Positions 1 to 8,988 are shown, counted from the stretch's first letter. The stretch is 64,000 nucleotides of DNA from Pseudogulbenkiania ferrooxidans 2002 (GCF_000174355.1 NZ_ACIS01000006.1:1-64000), one strand, 5' to 3'. Notes: generated by a model not told the origin, from the sequence alone. A program made the numbers and translations.

Positions 1-109
1 GGCTGACCCTCCTGAGAAGTCGTCGAGAACCAGACGTTGATAAGTCGGGTGTGGAAGCGCTGTGAGGCGTGAAGCTAACCGATACTAATTGCTCGTGAGG
101 CTTGATCCT
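1..109 (+). rRNA. 23S ribosomal RNA, 3' end (partial)
   Basis: The first ~109 bases match the conserved 3' end of bacterial 23S rRNA: the helix around GAAGCTAACCGATACTAATT and the terminal CGTGAGGCTTGA. The 5' part of the gene lies left of the window. The exact 3' end is placed by analogy to E. coli and could be off by a few bases. It is followed by a ~115-base spacer and the 5S gene, the usual order of a bacterial rRNA operon read on the plus strand. Confidence 0.95.
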
Positions 110-225
110 ATCATTTGAGTGGCTTGGGCCACGCGGTGAATAGAGAGTGCGACGTACGATCGATTACCCAATTCGAAATGGAAGCCAGCTGGCTTCCAGG
201 CTTCTTCTAGTTTGTTGACAGTTTA

Positions 226-341
226 TGTCTGGCGGCCTTAGCGAGGTGGTCCCACCCCTTCCCATCCCGAACAGGACCGTGAAACGCCTTAGCGCCGATG
301 ATAGTGCGGCATTGCCGTGTGAAAGTAGGACACCGCCAGAC
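226..341 (+). rRNA. 5S ribosomal RNA
   Basis: About 116 nt with the 5S hallmarks: terminal helix TGTCTGGCGG pairing with CCGCCAGAC, the GGTGGTCCCACC segment, CCGAACAGG, and GTGAAACGCCTTAGCGCCGATG. Both ends are set by the terminal helix and may be off by 1-2 nt. It is the last gene of the rRNA operon and is followed directly by an intrinsic terminator. Confidence 0.95.
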
Positions 342-352
342 TCCCCATGCAG

Positions 353-386
353 ACCCTCAGTGCCACGCACTGGGGGTTTTTGCGTT
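353..386 (+). terminator. rRNA operon intrinsic terminator
   Basis: A GC-rich hairpin (CCCTCAGTGC, short loop, GCACTGGGGG) followed by TTTTTGCGTTT, 12 nt after the 5S gene. This is a strong Rho-independent terminator for the rRNA operon. Confidence 0.9.
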
Positions 387-956
387 TAGTCGGCCGAACG
401 CCCGAACCGCCCGTCGGGGCTCGACGAGCTGGCGCTGGCTCCTCATTCCCCCTCCGCAGACGGCAAGAAAAAAGGCCGAAGAACCGGTCATGACGTCCCG
501 TCAGCGCGGTACCCCAATAAAACTCTGAACGAATGGCTGATCGAAAGTGCAGCCCCGCCTGGCCTCCCTTACGGTGGCGTGTACCATTACCTCGAGGTCG
601 GCGTGGTGGCACAGCATCTCGATCATGGACGACAGCGCCGATCGATTTTTGGCTGTTCGGGCAAGTTTGCTGGTACCGGTAGCTTTGGAGCTACTTCCCA
701 TTCCCCGGCTTTTTCCCTTCTTTGTTTTTGTTGCCTTGTTCCCATCCCAATATTTTCGTCTACAACGATAGGGCGTTGTTCGTTGCCTTCATGCAACATT
801 TGACGCGTTGCTCGCTGGGCACTTGCGCTCGTTTTCACCGATTTTCCAGCTTTCCTGACGTGTCGCCGCTATATTTCGCCAAGGTTAAAAAATAATGTAT
901 ACAATAGGCAAAAATTCATTGTTAGCCAAAGCTGATACATAGAGCAGGAGTTCAAG
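387..956. other. Non-coding spacer between the rRNA operon and putA
   Basis: About 570 bases with no convincing gene. Short open frames exist on both strands but lack ribosome binding sites and recognisable domains. The right half (700-940) is clearly more AT-rich than its surroundings. A plausible putA promoter lies near 875-903: TATACA as -10, with a weak -35. A ribosome binding site (AGGAG) stands just before the putA ATG. The middle (520-700) could be decayed coding sequence, but I could not identify it. Confidence 0.5.
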
Positions 957-3900
957 ATGCAATTCGAGGTGTTTGCCCATACCCAGTCGCCTCTCCGGGA
1001 CGCGATCACCGCGGCGTACCGCCGGGACGAGCGGGAGTGTGTACAGGCTTTGCTGCCGCAGGCGGCGATGAGCGAGGCGGAGGTGCGTACGGCTCAAGAT
1101 CTGGCGCGTCGTCTGGTATCGCGTGTTCGCAAGGAGCGGACCCGGGCCAGTGGGGTGGACGCCTTGATGCACGAGTTTTCGTTGTCGAGCCAGGAGGGGA
1201 TCGCCCTGATGTGCCTGGCCGAGGCGCTGCTGCGCATTCCCGACAAGGAGACGGCCGATCGCCTGATCCGCGACAAGATCAGCAAGGGTGACTGGAGTGC
1301 TCACCTGGGCAATAGCTCGTCGTTGTTCGTCAACGCGGCGGCATGGGGCTTGCTGGTGACCGGCAAGCTGGTGGCGTCTCACAGTGCGAAAGGGTTGTCG
1401 GCGGCGATGACCAAGCTGATCGCCAAGGGTGGCGAGCCGCTGATCCGCAAGGGTGTGGACATGGCGATGCGCATGCTGGGCAAGCAGTTCGTGACCGGCG
1501 AGACCATCGGCGAGGCGCTGGACAACGGTGTCGAGCGCGAGTCGCGAGGCTACCGTTTCAGCTACGACATGCTGGGCGAGGCGGCGATGACCGAGGAGGA
1601 CGCGCAGCGCTATCTCGACGATTACGTGATGGCGATCCACGCCATCGGCAAGGCGTCCAACGGCCGTGGCGTCTACCAGGGGCCGGGTATTTCGGTGAAA
1701 CTGTCCGCCATCCATCCGCGCTACGCCCGCGCCAAGCATGAGCGCATGATGGGCGAGCTGCTGCCGCGCCTGAAGCAGCTGTTCCTGCAGGCCAAAGAAT
1801 ACAATATCGGTTTGAACATCGATGCCGAGGAGGCTGACCGCCTGGAAATCTCGATGGACCTGGTCGAGGCTTTGGCCAACGATCCGGACCTGGCCGGTTT
1901 CGAGGGCATCGGTATCGTGGTGCAGGCCTATCAGAAGCGCTGTCCTTATGTCATCGACTTCCTGATCGATCTGGCGCGCCGCACCAAGCATCGTTTCATG
2001 GTCCGTCTGGTGAAGGGCGCCTACTGGGATGCCGAGATCAAGCGCGCTCAGGTGGATGGCCTGCCGGGCTACCCGGTGTACACGCGCAAGGTTTACACCG
2101 ATGTGTCCTACCTGGCCTGCGCCAAGAAGCTGCTGTCGGCCCAGGATGCCATCTATCCGCAGTTCGCCACGCACAACGCCTACAGCCTGTCGGCCATTCA
2201 CACGCTGGCCGGTGACAAGGATTACGAGTTCCAGTGCCTGCACGGCATGGGCGAAACGCTGTACGACCAGGTGGTCGGTTCGGCCAACCTGGGCCGAGCC
2301 TGCCGTATCTATGCCCCGGTGGGCTCGCATGAAACGCTGCTGGCGTACCTGGTGCGTCGTCTGCTGGAAAACGGCGCCAACTCGTCCTTCGTCAACCGCA
2401 TTGTCGACGAGTCGGTCTCGATCGACGAATTGGTGGGCGATCCGGTGGCCGAGGCGGCGCGTCATGGTGGCCAGCCGCATGCCAAGATTGCCTTGCCGCT
2501 GGAACTGTACGGCAGCGAGCGGGCCAATTCGCGTGGCCTCGATTTGTCCAACGAGCAGCTACTGGCAACCTTGCAGATGGGCCTGATCGACTCCGAAAAA
2601 CAGAGCTGGCAGGCTTGCCCGTTGCTGGGCGATGGCGAGGTGACCAGCGCCGAGCCGCTGCCGGTGCGCAATCCGGCCGATCGCAACGACGTCGTCGGCC
2701 AGGTGCATGAAGCGACCGAGGCCGACGTGGCACATGCGCTGGATCTGGCCGAAACCGCTGCCGCGGCGTGGGCCGGCACGCCGGTGGCCGACCGCGCCGC
2801 CTGCCTCGAGCGCATGGCGACGCTGATGGAAGACAATATGCCGGCGCTGATGGGGCTGGCGGTGCGCGAGGCCGGCAAGACGCTGACCAACGCGATTGCC
2901 GAGGTGCGTGAGGCGGTCGACTTCTGCCGCTACTACGCCGCCCAGATCCGTGCCGAGTTCAAGAACGACAGCCATGTGCCGCTGGGTCCGGTGGTGTGTA
3001 TCAGCCCGTGGAACTTCCCACTGGCGATCTTCACCGGCGAGGTGAGCGCCGCGCTGGCCGCCGGCAACCCGGTACTGGCCAAGCCGGCCGAGCAGACCAG
3101 CCTGATCGCGGCGTTTGCCGTGCGTCTGTTCCACGAGGCCGGCGTGCCGCGCCAAGTGCTGCAATTGCTGCCGGGCCGAGGCGAGGTGGTCGGTGCGGCG
3201 CTGACGCGTGACCCGCGCATTCAAGGGGTGATCTTCACCGGCTCGACCGAAGTGGCGCAGATCATCCACCGCACCCTGGCCCAACGTGGCGGCGAGGTAC
3301 CGTTGGTGGCGGAGACCGGCGGCCAGAACGCGATGATTGTCGACAGCTCGGCGCTGCCGGAGCAGGTGGTGACCGATGTGCTGTCCTCGGCGTTCGATTC
3401 GGCGGGTCAGCGCTGTTCGGCGCTACGCGTGCTCTACCTGCAAAGCGACATCGCCGACAAGGTGATCCGCATGATCAAGGGGGCGATGGACGAGCTGACC
3501 GTGGGCAATCCGGCGCACCTCACCACCGATGTGGGGCCGGTGATCGATGCCGAGGCCCAGCAGAACCTGCTGGCGCACATCGAGAAGATGAAGCCGCGCG
3601 CGCGCTGGACCTATCAGGCCAAGTTGGCCGAAGATGCCGGACAGGGCACCTTCGTGCCGCCGACGATGTTCGAAATCGACAGCCTGAAAGACCTGACGCG
3701 CGAGGTGTTCGGCCCGGTGCTGCATGTGTTGCGCTTCGAGGCATCCGACATCGACCGCGTGGTGGACGAGATCAACAGCACCGGTTACGGTCTGACCCAC
3801 GGTATCCATAGCCGTATCGACGAGACCATCGACCGCATCGTATCGCGCATCAAGGTCGGCAACGTCTACGTCAACCGCAACATCGTCGGTGCGGTGGTCG

Positions 3901-4574
3901 GGGTGCAGCCGTTCGGCGGCGAGGGCAAGTCCGGCACCGGTCCGAAGGCGGGCGGGCCGTTCTATCTGTATCGTCTGACCCGCGCCAAGTGGCTGCCGGC
4001 GCTGAAGCTGACCCCGCAACCGGCTGAGCTGCCGGCGCTGCAGAAGCTCGACGCCGAGCTGGGTGGATTCGGGTTGGATGCGTCGATCCAGTCCCGCCTG
4101 CGTCAGGCGCTGAGCGAGGCGAGCCGGCACACGCCGCTGGCGCACGCGGTGGAGCTGCCAGGGCCGACCGGCGAGAATAACGCGCTGCTGTTCGCTCCGC
4201 GCGGTAAGATCGGTTGCGTGGCGTCCTCGACCGAAGGCCTGCTGCAGCAGTTGATCGCGGTGTTTGCCACCGGCAACCGGGCCGTGCTGGAGGATGGCGA
4301 GGGTGCACGCAAGCTGGCCGCGAAGCTGAACGGTTACGTCGAGTTGAGCCGCGATGTGGCCGAAGCCGAGGTGGCCGGGGTGCTGTTTGCCGGCGAGACC
4401 GCAGCGGCGGATCAGTTGCAGCGCCGCCTGGCAGCGCGTGACGGCGCGCTGATCCAGTTGCTGGCAGTGGAACCGGGCGAGATCAACTTGCACCGGCTGG
4501 TGGTGGAACGTGCCGTTAGCGTAAATACCACGGCTGCCGGCGGAAATGCCAGCCTGATGAGCATGGGAGACTGA
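957..4574 (+). CDS. putA: Bifunctional proline dehydrogenase / L-glutamate gamma-semialdehyde dehydrogenase PutA
   Basis: 1205 residues. The protein oxidises proline to glutamate in two steps: an FAD-dependent proline dehydrogenase barrel, then an NAD-dependent aldehyde dehydrogenase. The PRODH part (about residues 150-490) carries RLVKGAYWDAEIK and FATHNAYS. The ALDH part (about 540-1020) carries PWNFPLAIFTGE and the catalytic cysteine in SAGQRCSALR (Cys820). The C-terminal ~180 residues are the usual PutA tail. E. coli PutA is 1320 residues and starts with a ribbon-helix-helix DNA-binding domain of about 50 residues. That domain is absent here, so this PutA should not repress its own gene. 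AGGAG precedes the ATG. The downstream gene encodes an amino-acid binding lipoprotein, which suits a role in amino-acid catabolism. Confidence 0.97.
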   Translation: MQFEVFAHTQSPLRDAITAAYRRDERECVQALLPQAAMSEAEVRTAQDLARRLVSRVRKERTRASGVDALMHEFSLSSQEGIALMCLAEALLRIPDKETADRLIRDKISKGDWSAHLGNSSSLFVNAAAWGLLVTGKLVASHSAKGLSAAMTKLIAKGGEPLIRKGVDMAMRMLGKQFVTGETIGEALDNGVERESRGYRFSYDMLGEAAMTEEDAQRYLDDYVMAIHAIGKASNGRGVYQGPGISVKLSAIHPRYARAKHERMMGELLPRLKQLFLQAKEYNIGLNIDAEEADRLEISMDLVEALANDPDLAGFEGIGIVVQAYQKRCPYVIDFLIDLARRTKHRFMVRLVKGAYWDAEIKRAQVDGLPGYPVYTRKVYTDVSYLACAKKLLSAQDAIYPQFATHNAYSLSAIHTLAGDKDYEFQCLHGMGETLYDQVVGSANLGRACRIYAPVGSHETLLAYLVRRLLENGANSSFVNRIVDESVSIDELVGDPVAEAARHGGQPHAKIALPLELYGSERANSRGLDLSNEQLLATLQMGLIDSEKQSWQACPLLGDGEVTSAEPLPVRNPADRNDVVGQVHEATEADVAHALDLAETAAAAWAGTPVADRAACLERMATLMEDNMPALMGLAVREAGKTLTNAIAEVREAVDFCRYYAAQIRAEFKNDSHVPLGPVVCISPWNFPLAIFTGEVSAALAAGNPVLAKPAEQTSLIAAFAVRLFHEAGVPRQVLQLLPGRGEVVGAALTRDPRIQGVIFTGSTEVAQIIHRTLAQRGGEVPLVAETGGQNAMIVDSSALPEQVVTDVLSSAFDSAGQRCSALRVLYLQSDIADKVIRMIKGAMDELTVGNPAHLTTDVGPVIDAEAQQNLLAHIEKMKPRARWTYQAKLAEDAGQGTFVPPTMFEIDSLKDLTREVFGPVLHVLRFEASDIDRVVDEINSTGYGLTHGIHSRIDETIDRIVSRIKVGNVYVNRNIVGAVVGVQPFGGEGKSGTGPKAGGPFYLYRLTRAKWLPALKLTPQPAELPALQKLDAELGGFGLDASIQSRLRQALSEASRHTPLAHAVELPGPTGENNALLFAPRGKIGCVASSTEGLLQQLIAVFATGNRAVLEDGEGARKLAAKLNGYVELSRDVAEAEVAGVLFAGETAAADQLQRRLAARDGALIQLLAVEPGEINLHRLVVERAVSVNTTAAGGNASLMSMGD

Positions 4575-4714
4575 TCGGGCTTGTCATGGGGTGGCGGCGT
4601 TGGAATAATGCCGCCACACGTTTTACAAAGCGTTTTCTATTAACTGCAGTGACATCTACGCCACGTTACCCCATGGTGTGGGAAAAAATCCTGACTACAA
4701 ACAGAGGAAAAACG

Positions 4715-5938
4715 ATGCAAGTGACCAAGCTGACCACGATCTCGTTCGCCGTAGCTGCCGCCCTCGCGGTCTCCGCCTGCGGCAAAAAAGAGGAACCGGC
4801 TGCCGAGCAGGCTGCCGGTGGTGCCCCGGCTGCCGAAACGGTCAAGATCGGCTTTGCTGCTCCGCTGACTGGCCCGCAGGCCCACTACGGCGAGGAGTAC
4901 AAGAACGGCGTAACGCTGGCGATCGAAGACGCCAACGCCGAGAAGCCGACCATCGGTGGCAAACCGGTAACCTTCGAGCTGGATGCCCAGGACGACCAGG
5001 CTGACCCGAAGACCGCTACCCAGCTGGCCCAGAAGTTTGTGGACGACAAGGTGGTCGGTATCATTGGCCACTTCAACTCCGGTTGCGCCATCCCGGCCTC
5101 CAAAATCTATTCCGATGCCGGTATTCCGATGATCGCCATGGCGACGTCGCCGGTGTTCACCGCCCAGGGCTTCAAGAACACCTTCCGTTCGATGACCTCC
5201 GACACCCAGCAGGGTAGCGTGATGGGCAAGTTCGTGGTGGATACCCTGAAGGCTAAGAAGGTCGTTATCGTTGACGATCGCACGGCCTATGGCCAAGGCC
5301 TGGCCGACGAGTTCGAAAAGGCGGTCAAGGCAGCCGGTGGTGAAGTCGTTAAGCGCGAATTCACCAACGACAAGGCCACCGACTTTGCCGCCATTCTTAC
5401 CTCGATCAAGGGGGTGAGTCCGGACGTGGTCTTCTATGGTGGCGCCGACGCCCAGTCCGCCCCGATGGCCAAGCAGATGAAGCGTCTGGGTCTGAAGGCT
5501 CCGCTGATCTCGGGCGAGATGACCAAGACCCCGACCTTCCTGCAACTGGCCGGCAAGGAAGCCGAAGGCTCGATCGCCTCCCTGGCTGGTCTGCCGCTGG
5601 ACCAGATGCCGAAGGGCAAGGACTATGAAGCCCGCTACAAGGCGCGCTTCAAGATGGACGTCGCCACCTATTCCCCGTACGGCTACGATGCGACCCGTGC
5701 CCTGATCCAGGCCATGAAAGACGCCAACTCTTCCGATCCGAAGGCGTACATGCCGGTTCTGGCCAAGATCAAGTACTCTGGCGTGACGTCGTCCAACTGG
5801 ACCTACGATGACAAGGGTGACCTGAAGGATGGTGGCATCACCGTCTACAAGGTGGAAGGCGGCCAGTGGAAGGTCATGCAGACCATCGGTGGTGGGGCGG
5901 CCCCGGCTGCTCCGGCCGCCGCTTCGGCTGCTCAGTAA
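4715..5938 (+). CDS. Branched-chain amino-acid ABC transporter substrate-binding lipoprotein (LivK family)
   Basis: 407 residues. The ATG at 4715 was chosen over an upstream in-frame ATG at 4586 because it follows an AGAGGA ribosome binding site and begins a clean lipoprotein signal peptide (MQVTKLTTIS..., lipobox VSAC, Cys22). The mature part is a type I periplasmic binding fold: VKIGFAAPLTGPQAHYGEEY near the N-terminus, then GIIGHFNSGCAIPAS and VIVDDRTAYGQGLADEF. An Ala/Pro-rich tail ends the protein. No permease or ATPase genes are adjacent, so it works with components encoded elsewhere. The ligand is not determinable here; leucine-type or related amino acids are typical of the family. Confidence 0.9.
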   Translation: MQVTKLTTISFAVAAALAVSACGKKEEPAAEQAAGGAPAAETVKIGFAAPLTGPQAHYGEEYKNGVTLAIEDANAEKPTIGGKPVTFELDAQDDQADPKTATQLAQKFVDDKVVGIIGHFNSGCAIPASKIYSDAGIPMIAMATSPVFTAQGFKNTFRSMTSDTQQGSVMGKFVVDTLKAKKVVIVDDRTAYGQGLADEFEKAVKAAGGEVVKREFTNDKATDFAAILTSIKGVSPDVVFYGGADAQSAPMAKQMKRLGLKAPLISGEMTKTPTFLQLAGKEAEGSIASLAGLPLDQMPKGKDYEARYKARFKMDVATYSPYGYDATRALIQAMKDANSSDPKAYMPVLAKIKYSGVTSSNWTYDDKGDLKDGGITVYKVEGGQWKVMQTIGGGAAPAAPAAASAAQ

Positions 5939-5961
5939 TCCTTCCTGGCTCAGGAAACCGC

Positions 5962-5991
5962 AACGGCGCAGTGTATACTGCGCCGTTTTTT
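5962..5991 (+). terminator. Intrinsic terminator after the binding-protein gene
   Basis: A perfect 11-bp stem (AACGGCGCAGT / ACTGCGCCGTT) with a GTAT loop, followed by a T run. It sits 23 nt after the upstream stop codon and 15 nt before the adenine deaminase ATG, so it ends the upstream transcript or attenuates readthrough into the deaminase gene. Confidence 0.9.
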
Positions 5992-6006
5992 CATTGGAGA
6001 ACGATC

Positions 6007-7035
6007 ATGGCCCATCAGGATGTCGACGATCTGATCCGCCGTTTGCCCAAGACCGAACTGCACCTGCATATCGAGGGCACGCTGGAGCCTGAAATGATGT
6101 TCGCGCTGGCGCAGCGCAACGGCATCAGCCTGCCCTACGCCAGCGTCGAGGCGCTGCGCGCCGCCTACGATTTCAGCAACCTGCAGTCCTTTCTCGACCT
6201 TTACTACGCCGGGGCCGGCGTGCTGCAGACGCGGCAGGACTTCTACGAGCTGACCCGCGCCTACCTGCAGCGCGCCCATGCCGACAACGTGGCGCACGTC
6301 GAGATTTTTTTCGATCCGCAGACGCACACCGCACGCGGCATTCCTTTCGCCACCGTGCTGGACGGCATCCGCGAGGCGCTGGACGAGGCCGGCCGCGCGT
6401 GGGGCATGAGCTCGCGCCTGATCCTGTCCTTCCTGCGTCACCTGTCCGAGGACGAGGGCTTCGCCACCCTGGCCGAGGCCTTGCCGCACCTCGACCGGAT
6501 CGACGGCTTCGGGCTCGATTCGAGCGAGCTGGGCCATCCGCCGTCCAAGTTCGCCATGCTGTTCGCCCGTTGCCACGAGCTGGGCAAGCCGTGCGTGGCG
6601 CACGCCGGCGAGGAGGGGCCGCCCGAGTACGTGTGGGAGGCGCTGGAACTGCTCAAGGTCTGCCGGATCGATCACGGTGTGCGCAGCCTGGAAGACCCGG
6701 CACTGGTGAAAAGGTTGGCCGAAGCCGGGATGCCGTTGACGGTGTGCCCCTTGTCCAACGTGCGCCTGAAGGTGGTGGACGAGCTGGCCCGACACAATCT
6801 GCGCCAGCTGCTGCAGGCGGGTCTGAAGGCGATGGTGAATTCCGACGACCCGGCCTATTTCGGCGGCTATCTCAACGCCAACCTGCTGGCCTGCCGCCAG
6901 GCGCTCGAGCTGAGCGCGGACGAGGTGGTGACGCTGGTCAACAATAGCTTCGAGGCGAGCTGGCTCGCCGAGGATGACAAGCAGCGCTGGCTGGCCGAGG
7001 TGAAGCGTATTCACGCGGAGTGGCTGGCGGCCTGA
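6007..7035 (+). CDS. Adenine deaminase (adenosine-deaminase superfamily, type 2)
   Basis: 342 residues, TIM-barrel metal-dependent deaminase. The N-terminal metal motif is HLHIEGTLEP (His19, His21, Glu23). Fungal Aah1-type adenine deaminases carry HLEGTLEP here, whereas true adenosine deaminases carry HLDG, so adenine is the more likely substrate (adenine to hypoxanthine plus ammonia, purine salvage). Further active-site blocks are HAGEEGPPEY, the DHGVR segment and NSDDPAYFGG. The ATG at 6007 has GGAGA upstream and starts right after the terminator; a longer in-frame extension from 5866 crosses the terminator hairpin and is unlikely. Automatic pipelines often label such proteins adenosine deaminase. 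Confidence 0.88.
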   Translation: MAHQDVDDLIRRLPKTELHLHIEGTLEPEMMFALAQRNGISLPYASVEALRAAYDFSNLQSFLDLYYAGAGVLQTRQDFYELTRAYLQRAHADNVAHVEIFFDPQTHTARGIPFATVLDGIREALDEAGRAWGMSSRLILSFLRHLSEDEGFATLAEALPHLDRIDGFGLDSSELGHPPSKFAMLFARCHELGKPCVAHAGEEGPPEYVWEALELLKVCRIDHGVRSLEDPALVKRLAEAGMPLTVCPLSNVRLKVVDELARHNLRQLLQAGLKAMVNSDDPAYFGGYLNANLLACRQALELSADEVVTLVNNSFEASWLAEDDKQRWLAEVKRIHAEWLAA

Positions 7036-7053
7036 TGGGGTCTTGGCATCGCG

Positions 7054-7081
7054 GGTTGGCCGAAGCGGCTTTCGGCCAACC
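7054..7081. terminator. Bidirectional hairpin built from an inverted GGTTGGCCGAA pair
   Basis: GGTTGGCCGAA (7054-7064), a 6-nt loop, then TTCGGCCAACC (7071-7081): an 11-bp perfect stem between the convergent adenine deaminase (plus) and isochorismatase-fold (minus) genes. Position and symmetry suit a shared terminator, though the T run is short. Both arms are copies of the word that recurs through this window. Confidence 0.75.
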
Positions 7082-7085
7082 TTCG

Positions 7086-7658
7086 TTATTGCCCGAGTGC
7101 GGCCAGCAGCGTGGCACAATCGGTGACGGAGCAGTACTCGCCGTCCAGGTTGGCCAGGCTCATCGCATGCACCTCGTCGGCGCTGTGCTCGACGCCGTTC
7201 CAGTCGCGGCGGTTGAAGGTGAAGCAGCCATCCGCCGGCAGTTGCACGCGAAAGCCGAGGTTGCCGGCCATGCGCACGGTGGCCTCGATCGAGTTGTTGG
7301 TGATGACCCCGAGCACCACCAGCGAGTGCAGGCCGGCGCGACGCAGGCGTTGTTCGAGATTGGTGCCGACGAAGGCGTTGTTGGTGTGCTTGGCGATGAC
7401 CAATTCGTCCGCTTGCGGCTCGAAGCCAGCCTTGAAGGCGTGCCCCGGCTGACCGGGGCGATAGTGCGAGCCGGCTTCCAGCGAGTCGTGGCGCACGTGG
7501 ATCACCGGCCAGCCGCGCTGGCGCCAGCGCGTCAGCAGCGCCTGCATGCGGGTTTCGGCGTGCGGGTTGTTGCGCACCCCCCAGTCGGGGTGGTCGATGG
7601 CGCGTTGCAGGTCGATCAGCAACAGCGCACTGGGGGCGGGCAGGGCGATCGCGGTCAT
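7086..7658 (-). CDS. Isochorismatase-family cysteine hydrolase
   Basis: 190 residues. The fold is recognisable from ALLLIDLQRAI (catalytic Asp of the D-K-C triad), VIAKHTNNAFVGTNLE (Lys region) and LVVLGVITNNSIEATVR. In most members the nucleophile is a Cys in a G(V/I)xTxxCVxxTVR context; here the aligned position appears to read TNNSIEATVR, with Ser in place of Cys. Activity is therefore uncertain and the substrate unknown. The ATG at 7658 has a GGAG ribosome binding site; an in-frame ATG ten codons upstream is possible. It is convergent with the deaminase gene. Confidence 0.82.
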   Translation of the reverse strand: MTAIALPAPSALLLIDLQRAIDHPDWGVRNNPHAETRMQALLTRWRQRGWPVIHVRHDSLEAGSHYRPGQPGHAFKAGFEPQADELVIAKHTNNAFVGTNLEQRLRRAGLHSLVVLGVITNNSIEATVRMAGNLGFRVQLPADGCFTFNRRDWNGVEHSADEVHAMSLANLDGEYCSVTDCATLLAALGQ

Positions 7659-7791
7659 GGGCAGCTCCGGGATGGGGCGTTCCAGCATAAGCGATGCCCC
7701 ATGCCCTGTCATGGCAACAGGGCCAGGCCGCCTCGCCCGAGGCGCTGCCTTCTGTCCGCGACCATGTCCAAAATTTCTCCGGAGGATGCCG

Positions 7792-8163
7792 ATGAGCACC
7801 AGCAAGCCGATTCCATCGCCGTGCATCCAGCAATGCCGGCTCGACGACGCCGGCCAGAGCTGTCTCGGCTGCCGCCGCACGCTGGATGAGATTGCCGGCT
7901 GGTCGGGCTTCGACGAGATGCAGAAGCAGGCGGTATGGGCCCGCCTGCGGGCCTTGCCGCTGCCGGTGGTCGGCAAGCACTGCCAGCGCTGCGGGGCGGC
8001 GTTCCGGTGTGGCGAAGGCGGGCCGGATGGGGGCTGCTGGTGCAGCGAGCTGCCGGCGGTGCTGCCGCTCGTGCCGAGCGGCAGCGATTGCCTGTGCCCC
8101 TCCTGCCTGCGCGACACCCTGCGCCAAGCCTACGCCGCGCGCGGCTTGTCCGCTCCGTTCTGA
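7792..8163 (+). CDS. DUF1289 protein with C-terminal cysteine-rich (CWC-like) domain
   Basis: 123 residues, preceded by GGAGGATGCCG. The N-terminal half has the DUF1289 pattern SPCIQQCRLD...CLGCRRTLDEIAGW. The C-terminal half is a second cysteine cluster (CQRCGAAFRC, GGCWCSELP, CLCPSCL) like the cysteine-rich CWC family. About twelve Cys suggest zinc or iron-sulfur binding. Function is unknown. It appears to join two small domains often encoded as separate proteins. Confidence 0.75.
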   Translation: MSTSKPIPSPCIQQCRLDDAGQSCLGCRRTLDEIAGWSGFDEMQKQAVWARLRALPLPVVGKHCQRCGAAFRCGEGGPDGGCWCSELPAVLPLVPSGSDCLCPSCLRDTLRQAYAARGLSAPF

Positions 8164-8352
8164 GTACCACCGCCGTCGCATGGCTCGATGCGGGCAGGGT
8201 CACCGCCGGCTGCCCGTGCGCGTATCATCCGCCGCCCGATATTTCCTGCCGGCACGCCTTGTTCCGGCCGCTGTCGGCGGTGCCATCTGCTAGCTTTAAA
8301 GTGAACACCAAAGCGTAGTGCGATGGCGCTAGCCGGACAGGAGGGTGTTGTG

Positions 8353-8988
8353 ATGGACATGATCGAATGGCGCCTGCAGGGCGTCGAGTTTGCCACCTGC
8401 AATTGCAACTGGGGTTGCCCCTGCCAGTTCAGTTCGCCGCCGACGCAGGGCAAATGCGAGGCGGTGGTGTCGATGCGTATCGACCAGGGACAGTTTGGCG
8501 AGGTCAATCTGGACGGCTTGTGCTGGGTCGGCGTCTTCGCCTGGCCCGGTGCCATCCACCAGGGTAACGGCAGCTGCCAGCTCTATATCGAAGACAAGGC
8601 CAATGCGGCGCAGCGCGAGGCGCTGCTGACCATTCTGTCCGGGCAGCATTCCGACCCCGGCGCCAACGTGTTCCAGATTTTCAGTACCACGCTGAGCCAG
8701 CTGTACGAGCCGCAGTTCGTGCCGATCTCGTTTGCGGTCGACCCCGATAACCGGCTGGCCACGACGTCGATTGTCGGCGTGCTGGAGGCGAGCGGCGAGC
8801 CGATTCGCAATCCGGTGACCGGCATGGCGCAGCGGGCGCGCTTGACGTTGCCGGACGGCTTCGAGTTCACCGAAGCCGAAATGGGCAGCGGCAGCTTTGC
8901 CACCCACGGCGCCCTTGCAATTGCTTCCCCGAAAGGACACGCGCACTTCGCGCGCCTGCACATGACGGGTCACGGTGTGGTGCGCTGA
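8353..8988 (+). CDS. DUF1326 domain protein
   Basis: 211 residues. The ATG at 8353 was chosen because AGGAGGG lies 8 nt upstream; an in-frame ATG at 8323 lacks a good site. The N-terminus carries a tight cysteine motif, CNCNWGCPCQF, typical of DUF1326 and suited to binding a soft metal. The rest is predicted beta-rich and soluble with no signal peptide. The next gene encodes the DUF2182 membrane protein, a frequent partner, and the two are almost contiguous. Function has not been established; a metal-handling role is an inference from the Cys motif and neighbours. Confidence 0.8.
   Translation: MDMIEWRLQGVEFATCNCNWGCPCQFSSPPTQGKCEAVVSMRIDQGQFGEVNLDGLCWVGVFAWPGAIHQGNGSCQLYIEDKANAAQREALLTILSGQHSDPGANVFQIFSTTLSQLYEPQFVPISFAVDPDNRLATTSIVGVLEASGEPIRNPVTGMAQRARLTLPDGFEFTEAEMGSGSFATHGALAIASPKGHAHFARLHMTGHGVVR

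Noticed and set aside
110-225. tRNA gene in the 23S-5S spacer
   Set aside because: The spacer is about 115 nt and shows no T-loop (GGTTCGA) or CCA-type acceptor pattern.
885-2480. Long minus-strand open frame opposite putA, and similar long antisense frames opposite rho, acs, actP, yejA and the P-type ATPase
   Set aside because: They are mirror frames of high-GC codon usage, lack ribosome binding sites and conserved domains, and lie fully within well-supported genes.
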